Shown piece by piece: positions 15,191-18,841 of a DNA stretch of 18,841 bases. The stretch covers positions 1-18,841 of the forward strand of contig ONOZ01000166.1 in NCBI GenBank assembly GCA_900319595.1. The letters run 5' to 3'. Below the pieces are notes generated by a model, which made no database searches, was not told the origin of the DNA, and saw only the letters and a list, made by a program, of their open reading frames with translations. This stretch comes from an uncultured Bacteroidales bacterium. GTDB taxonomy: Bacteria > Bacteroidota > Bacteroidia > Bacteroidales > P3. The translations under genes were made by a program, and so were the position numbers. Within the stretch, counting starts at the first letter, position 1, and the number at the start of each line of letters is the position of its first letter.

Positions 15191-16289
15191 CGTCTTGTTG
15201 TAATTGTGCTGTTATATCTTCGTCTTCTATATGATCGCGTTTTGCTTTTTTCAATGGATTAGAATTCAATAAATCAAATTCTCGTCTATTTTTTATTATA
15301 TCTATAGCCAAATATATCGCATTTCTAAAACTATTTGCCGATGCTTGATTTTTTCCTGCAATTTCATAAGCGGTTCCATGTGCTGGAGAAGTTCGTACAT
15401 ACGGAAGTCCTGCCGTAAAATTCACACCTTCTGTAAAGGACATCAGTTTAAAAGGTATTAATCCTTGGTCATGATATAATGCCATGACACCATCGAAATC
15501 ATTCATTGAGCCATTACCAAAAAATCCATCAGAAGGGTAAGGTCCAAAAGCCAAAATACCCTCTTCAGATGCTCTGTTGATTGCCGGAATTACTATTTCA
15601 TCGTCTTCCGAGCCTATAAGTCCTCTATCTCCAGCGTGCGGATTCAGTGCCAATACAGCAATTTTAGGTTTAATTACTCCAAAATCCCTATGCAATGAAT
15701 GATTCATAACACGAAGTTTGCGAAGAATTAATTCCTGAGAGAGAATAGTCGGAACATCACGCAATGCTAAATGATTTGTCATAATCCCAATGTGTAAATC
15801 TCTGCAAGTCATTATCATCAAAGAATCTTTGGCTCCAAATTTCTTTGTCAAATATTCCGTATGACCAGGAAAATTAAAAGTACTACTTTGTATCGCTTTT
15901 TTATTAATAGGATTTGTTATCATAGCATCCAACTTACCTGCAATAATATCATCACAAGTCTTCTCTAAACTAAAAGCAGCCAATTTTCCACCTATTTCTG
16001 TTGGTTGCCCTATATCGATTTTTACTTCCTCTTGAATAATATTCAAAACATTAAATTTAGCCTTGTCTGCCTGTTCAGTACTATGTATATTAACAAAAGA
16101 AAAATCATTAGCACCAATCAATTTCTTATGATAAGACAACACCTTACTGGAACCATATAAAATAGGAGTACACATTTCATACAATCTATTGTCTGAGAAA
16201 CACTTCAACATTACCTCATACCCAATTCCATTGATGTCGCCTTGCGATATACCAATTTTAATCGTATTATTATTTCTATCAATTGCCAT
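15171..16289 (-). CDS. pdxA: 4-hydroxythreonine-4-phosphate dehydrogenase PdxA
   Basis: PdxA oxidises 4-phospho-hydroxy-L-threonine with NAD(P)+ in the DXP-dependent route to pyridoxal 5'-phosphate. The product then reacts with PdxJ's other substrate. The 372-residue protein starts with the family's GISQGDINGIGYEV segment. It keeps the three metal-binding histidines His143 (PGHTEYL), His218 (NPHAGDRG) and His273 (YHDQG), plus AFGPYPSDGFF, GLPYVRTSPAHGTA and EIAGKNQA. The last ~25 residues form a charged tail (KKAKRDHIEDEDITAQLQQD) beyond the usual fold, and its coding sequence overlaps the ligA start by 20 bp. It begins 19 bp after pepA stops. No pdxJ or serC is in the window. Confidence 0.95.
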   Translation of the reverse strand: MAIDRNNNTIKIGISQGDINGIGYEVMLKCFSDNRLYEMCTPILYGSSKVLSYHKKLIGANDFSFVNIHSTEQADKAKFNVLNIIQEEVKIDIGQPTEIGGKLAAFSLEKTCDDIIAGKLDAMITNPINKKAIQSSTFNFPGHTEYLTKKFGAKDSLMIMTCRDLHIGIMTNHLALRDVPTILSQELILRKLRVMNHSLHRDFGVIKPKIAVLALNPHAGDRGLIGSEDDEIVIPAINRASEEGILAFGPYPSDGFFGNGSMNDFDGVMALYHDQGLIPFKLMSFTEGVNFTAGLPYVRTSPAHGTAYEIAGKNQASANSFRNAIYLAIDIIKNRREFDLLNSNPLKKAKRDHIEDEDITAQLQQDDELPTI

Positions 16290-16308
16290 TACACTTTCAA
16301 ATTTCTAA

Positions 16309-17748
16309 TTATTTATAATATCGTTTCAAAAACTCAACAATCAATCTCAATCCGTAAGCAGTTGCTCCCTTACCCCTATAAAAATCTTTTTTATCGTTGA
16401 ATGCAACACCTGCTATATCTAAATGAATGTATGGATAAGAAGTAAAATAAGCCAAGAACTTTCCTGCCGTAATCATACCAGCAAAACTTTCTCCAGAGTT
16501 TTTAATATCAGCAATATCCGACACAATCAATTTATCATACTCTTCCCAAAATGGAAATTCTGCAATACGCTCATACACCAACTTTCCACAAGATAACAAT
16601 ACCTCCATAAAATTATCAGCATTATTATGCATTCCAACAATTCCGTAAGGACCTATTGCTCTTGAAGCAGCACCCGTTAAAGTTGCCATATCAATAACCA
16701 AAGAAGGGTTAAGTTTTTTTGCGTATGCCAACGCGTCTGCTAAAATCATCCTACCCTCTGCATCTGTATTGACAACTTCAACATTAGTTCCGTCATACAT
16801 ATTTATAATATCACCGCTACAATAAGCGTTGTGATTAAGACGATTGTCTGTTGCTGGGAAAAGTCCAATAACCCATACCGGAAGTTTTTGCATTGCAATA
16901 GCATACAAAGCACTTGCCATTGTAGCAGCACCCGCCATATCACTTTTCATATCATTCATATAATTACCCGTCTTAATGTTCAATCCACCAGTATCATATG
17001 TAATTCCCTTGCCCACAAGTACTATCGGATGTTCATTGTTATGCTTTTCTGGTTTATATTCCATTATCGTGAAAGTAGGATTATCAACACTACCACGATT
17101 AACGGCCAATATACCTCCCATTTTTTCCTTTTCAATTTTGGCTTTATCCCATATCTCAACTCTGATACCCGCTTCCTCTCCCATTTTCCTAAAATTATCA
17201 GCCAAACTTTCGGCATTGATAACAGTTACAGGTTCGTTTACTAAATTTCTTGCCTTTTCTATTGCTTCAAATAAGATTCTTAAATTGTCAATTTGCTCAT
17301 TACTAATATCTTGACGAGAAAAATAAAGGTTATCATACGGATGAATCAAACGTTCCATGTCAGTTTTATAACCATCGAATATATAAGAAGAGTACAACAA
17401 ACCTTCCATAAATCCAAGTATATACTCTCTATCGCAATTAGATTCAAGGTGTAAATCTTTTATAAAATGATTATCACAAAACTCCAATACTTTGGCCCCT
17501 TGTCTTCTATACATTTCTTTCGTTTTGTATCCAATTTCCTTTTCTTCTGTAATACAAACCAAGATATAGCGATCTAATAAATTGAAATCAAAGAATTTTA
17601 CCTTGTTTTCTTCAAAATTTTTAACAATACTATCTATATGTCGTTCGTCCATATACTCTGTTAAAGACGTTCTGATATTATCTTTATTGCAAAGTATAAC
17701 TAAAGAATGCTTTTCATTGTATTTTGCCTGTCTTTTTAGATTGATCAT
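16309..17748 (-). CDS. pepA: M17 leucyl aminopeptidase (cytosolic)
   Basis: A two-metal aminopeptidase that trims N-terminal residues from peptides in the cytoplasm. It is a 479-residue M17 family member. The variable N-terminal domain (1-160) precedes the catalytic domain with its signature residues: Lys247 (VGKGITYDTGGLNIK), Asp252, Lys259, Asp270 (MKSDMAGAA), and Asp329, Glu331 and Arg333 in NTDAEGRMILADAL. These are the metal and bicarbonate ligands of the family, all intact. There is no signal peptide. The gene opens the minus-strand run pepA-pdxA-ligA-mtaB, driven by the promoter at 17773-17781. The symbol is assigned by family and not by proven orthology to E. coli pepA. Confidence 0.93.
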   Translation of the reverse strand: MINLKRQAKYNEKHSLVILCNKDNIRTSLTEYMDERHIDSIVKNFEENKVKFFDFNLLDRYILVCITEEKEIGYKTKEMYRRQGAKVLEFCDNHFIKDLHLESNCDREYILGFMEGLLYSSYIFDGYKTDMERLIHPYDNLYFSRQDISNEQIDNLRILFEAIEKARNLVNEPVTVINAESLADNFRKMGEEAGIRVEIWDKAKIEKEKMGGILAVNRGSVDNPTFTIMEYKPEKHNNEHPIVLVGKGITYDTGGLNIKTGNYMNDMKSDMAGAATMASALYAIAMQKLPVWVIGLFPATDNRLNHNAYCSGDIINMYDGTNVEVVNTDAEGRMILADALAYAKKLNPSLVIDMATLTGAASRAIGPYGIVGMHNNADNFMEVLLSCGKLVYERIAEFPFWEEYDKLIVSDIADIKNSGESFAGMITAGKFLAYFTSYPYIHLDIAGVAFNDKKDFYRGKGATAYGLRLIVEFLKRYYK

Positions 17749-17772
17749 AATATGTATGCTTTGTTATTTTTT

Positions 17773-17802
17773 GCAAAGTTACAAAAAAAATACAAATGCA
17801 AA
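17773..17802 (-). promoter_or_regulatory. pepA operon promoter
   Basis: On the minus strand the -7 box TAACTTTGC (17781-17773) matches the consensus fully. A TTTG at 17802-17799 is the best -33 candidate at a slightly short 17-bp spacing. The ATG at 17748 is 24 bp past the box. It probably drives pepA, pdxA, ligA and mtaB. Confidence 0.6.
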
Positions 17803-17832
17803 TATCTTTTCCAAGTTTTTATATAGTAAATG

Positions 17833-17864
17833 ATTGTTAATTTACATTTTTTTTGTAACTTTGC
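17833..17864 (+). promoter_or_regulatory. murF-alr promoter
   Basis: -33 ATTG (17833-17836) and -7 TAACTTTGC (17856-17864), 19 bp apart. The ATG at 17925 is 60 bp downstream, giving a leader of about 50 nt. Confidence 0.6.
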
Positions 17865-17924
17865 AAAAAATAAGTAAATAAAACTAATGTCTTCTATCCA
17901 TGTTACTTAATATTGTTAGCGACA

Positions 17925-18841
17925 ATGAATAAATTGACTTTAAGGGATTTATCACAATTGACCAAAGGTAAAATTATCGGCAATGAACATATTGACGAAC
18001 CTATTGAGCATTTGCTTTTCGATTCCAGACGTCTAAATTTCGCAACTTCTACTGTTTTTTTTGCTATTACAACTAAAAATCATAACGCAACCAAGTATAT
18101 AACAGAGTTGTACAATAAAGGAATACGCCTTTTCGTATGTCAAAACGGTGATATAAGTATATATGCCGATGCCTCTTATCTTATAGTTGATAATGTTGTG
18201 AATGCATTGCAACTATTAGCAACAAAACATAGAGAGAAATTCAATATTCCAATTTTGGCAATAACCGGCAGTAACGGCAAAACTATAACAAAAGAATGGA
18301 TAGTGAATTTAATTTCTACGGATAAAAGGGTATGTTTTAATCCTAAGAGTTTTAATTCTCAAATAGGAGTGCCTGTAAGTGTTTATCAGCTAAAAGAAGG
18401 CGATGAGTTGGCAATATTTGAAGCTGGTATATCGTTGCCAAACGAAATGGAGAAGTTACGAAGGATAATTCAACCATCAATTGGTATTTTTACTAACATC
18501 GGAGACGCCCATCAAATAAACTTTTCATCATCAGAAGAAAAAATTGACGAAAAACTTAAATTATTTTATTCATCACAAAGAATAATTTTTCATGACTACA
18601 ATTCACTGTTAACCAATAAAATAATAAGTTTTGCAAAAGCACATAACATAAAATTAATTGTCTGGGGTGAAAACCCTATCGATAAAAAAGATTTAGACAT
18701 AGAATACATAAAATTCTCAGATATAGAAAAAGAAATTTCACTTCCATTTTCAGATTATGCAAGTGTAGAAAACGCTATAAATAGTTACTTATTCTGTAAG
18801 TATATAGGTATCTCAACCGAAAAACTAAAAGAAAGGATCAA
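17925..18841 (+). CDS. murF: UDP-MurNAc-tripeptide:D-Ala-D-Ala ligase (MurF), N-terminal part of probable MurF-Alr fusion
   Basis: MurF adds D-Ala-D-Ala to UDP-MurNAc-tripeptide, the last cytoplasmic step of the peptidoglycan stem. Only the first 305 residues are in the window; the frame is open at the end. The N-terminal substrate domain (1-105, with FDSRRL) is followed by the Mur-ligase P-loop TGSNGKT (114-120), then FNSQIGVPVSVYQL, FEAGIS and NIGDAHQ, all typical of the ATPase domain. The pattern GKTITKEW, SFNSQIG and FEAGIS closely resembles the bifunctional MurF/alanine racemase of Bacteroidota, so I expect a racemase domain downstream of the window. That part cannot be seen here. The start ATG has no Shine-Dalgarno. 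Confidence 0.9.
   Translation, partial: MNKLTLRDLSQLTKGKIIGNEHIDEPIEHLLFDSRRLNFATSTVFFAITTKNHNATKYITELYNKGIRLFVCQNGDISIYADASYLIVDNVVNALQLLATKHREKFNIPILAITGSNGKTITKEWIVNLISTDKRVCFNPKSFNSQIGVPVSVYQLKEGDELAIFEAGISLPNEMEKLRRIIQPSIGIFTNIGDAHQINFSSSEEKIDEKLKLFYSSQRIIFHDYNSLLTNKIISFAKAHNIKLIVWGENPIDKKDLDIEYIKFSDIEKEISLPFSDYASVENAINSYLFCKYIGISTEKLKERI

Larger units (their letters stand above)
17764..17873. repeat. 28-bp perfect inverted repeat over divergent promoters
   Basis: The arm at 17764-17791 is the exact reverse complement of 17846-17873 (28 of 28 bases). With two mismatches the arms extend inward to 17797 and 17840 (32 of 34). The arms centre on TTGCAAAGTTAC and its complement, so each contains the -7 box of one divergent promoter (pepA leftward, murF rightward). 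Confidence 0.85.

Noticed and set aside
17887..17910. A 7-codon frame (MSSIHVT) in the murF leader, possible attenuation peptide
   Set aside because: It has no Shine-Dalgarno, no run of regulatory codons and no terminator/antiterminator hairpins after it; such short frames are expected by chance.
1..18841. Mobile element, defence system or CRISPR array
   Set aside because: No transposase, integrase, repeat-spacer pattern, toxin-antitoxin pair with known motifs or composition shift was visible; the genes are core functions.

Overview
The window is a stretch of an AT-rich chromosome from a member of the Bacteroidota, most likely Bacteroidales. Four things point there. The ParC-type topoisomerase IV A subunit is of the Bacteroides type. 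The 3' gene matches the N-terminus of the MurF-alanine racemase fusion typical of the phylum. There is an SbsA/Ig-like lipoprotein of a common Bacteroidota kind. Several intergenic regions carry the Bacteroidota promoter pattern (-7 box TAnnTTTG, -33 box TTTG, about 19 bp apart), and most starts lack a Shine-Dalgarno sequence. I see no insertion sequence, phage gene, CRISPR array or rRNA gene. This is mostly a housekeeping region.

Layout. Positions 1-3367 (+): a topoisomerase IV subunit A gene, open at the 5' edge, then a small exported protein of unknown function. 3458-5476 (+): uvrB. 5477-6038: a 490-bp gap followed by a minus-strand tRNA-Arg(CCG); the gap holds a candidate 25-codon minus-strand gene with its own promoter, a palindrome over that promoter and an unusually strong Shine-Dalgarno. 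6100-7050 (-): a CorA-type Mg2+ channel. 7188-9152 (+): a single reading frame fusing complete phosphoglycerate kinase to a complete YdfG-like short-chain dehydrogenase, closed by a hairpin terminator. 9261-10400 (-): an Ig-like-domain lipoprotein. 10516-11835 (+): a DUF389 membrane protein. 11843-17748 (-): a compact run pepA-pdxA-ligA-mtaB. 17925-18841 (+): the start of murF-alr, cut by the window end.

How it fits together. The genes cover DNA topology, repair and joining (parC, uvrB, ligA), glycolysis (pgk), vitamin B6 (pdxA), tRNA modification (mtaB), peptide turnover (pepA), cell wall synthesis (murF-alr) and Mg2+ uptake (corA). Apart from the pepA-mtaB run and perhaps parC plus its neighbour, they look like separate units with divergent promoters.

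The points most worth a second look are: the PGK-dehydrogenase fusion, whose SDR half has Asp where the catalytic Asn is expected; the small hydrophobic peptide gene downstream of corA and the tRNA, which shares a 13-nt leader with corA; a perfect 28-bp inverted repeat holding the -7 boxes of the divergent pepA and murF promoters; and a QASLF C-terminus on ParC that resembles a sliding-clamp-binding motif.
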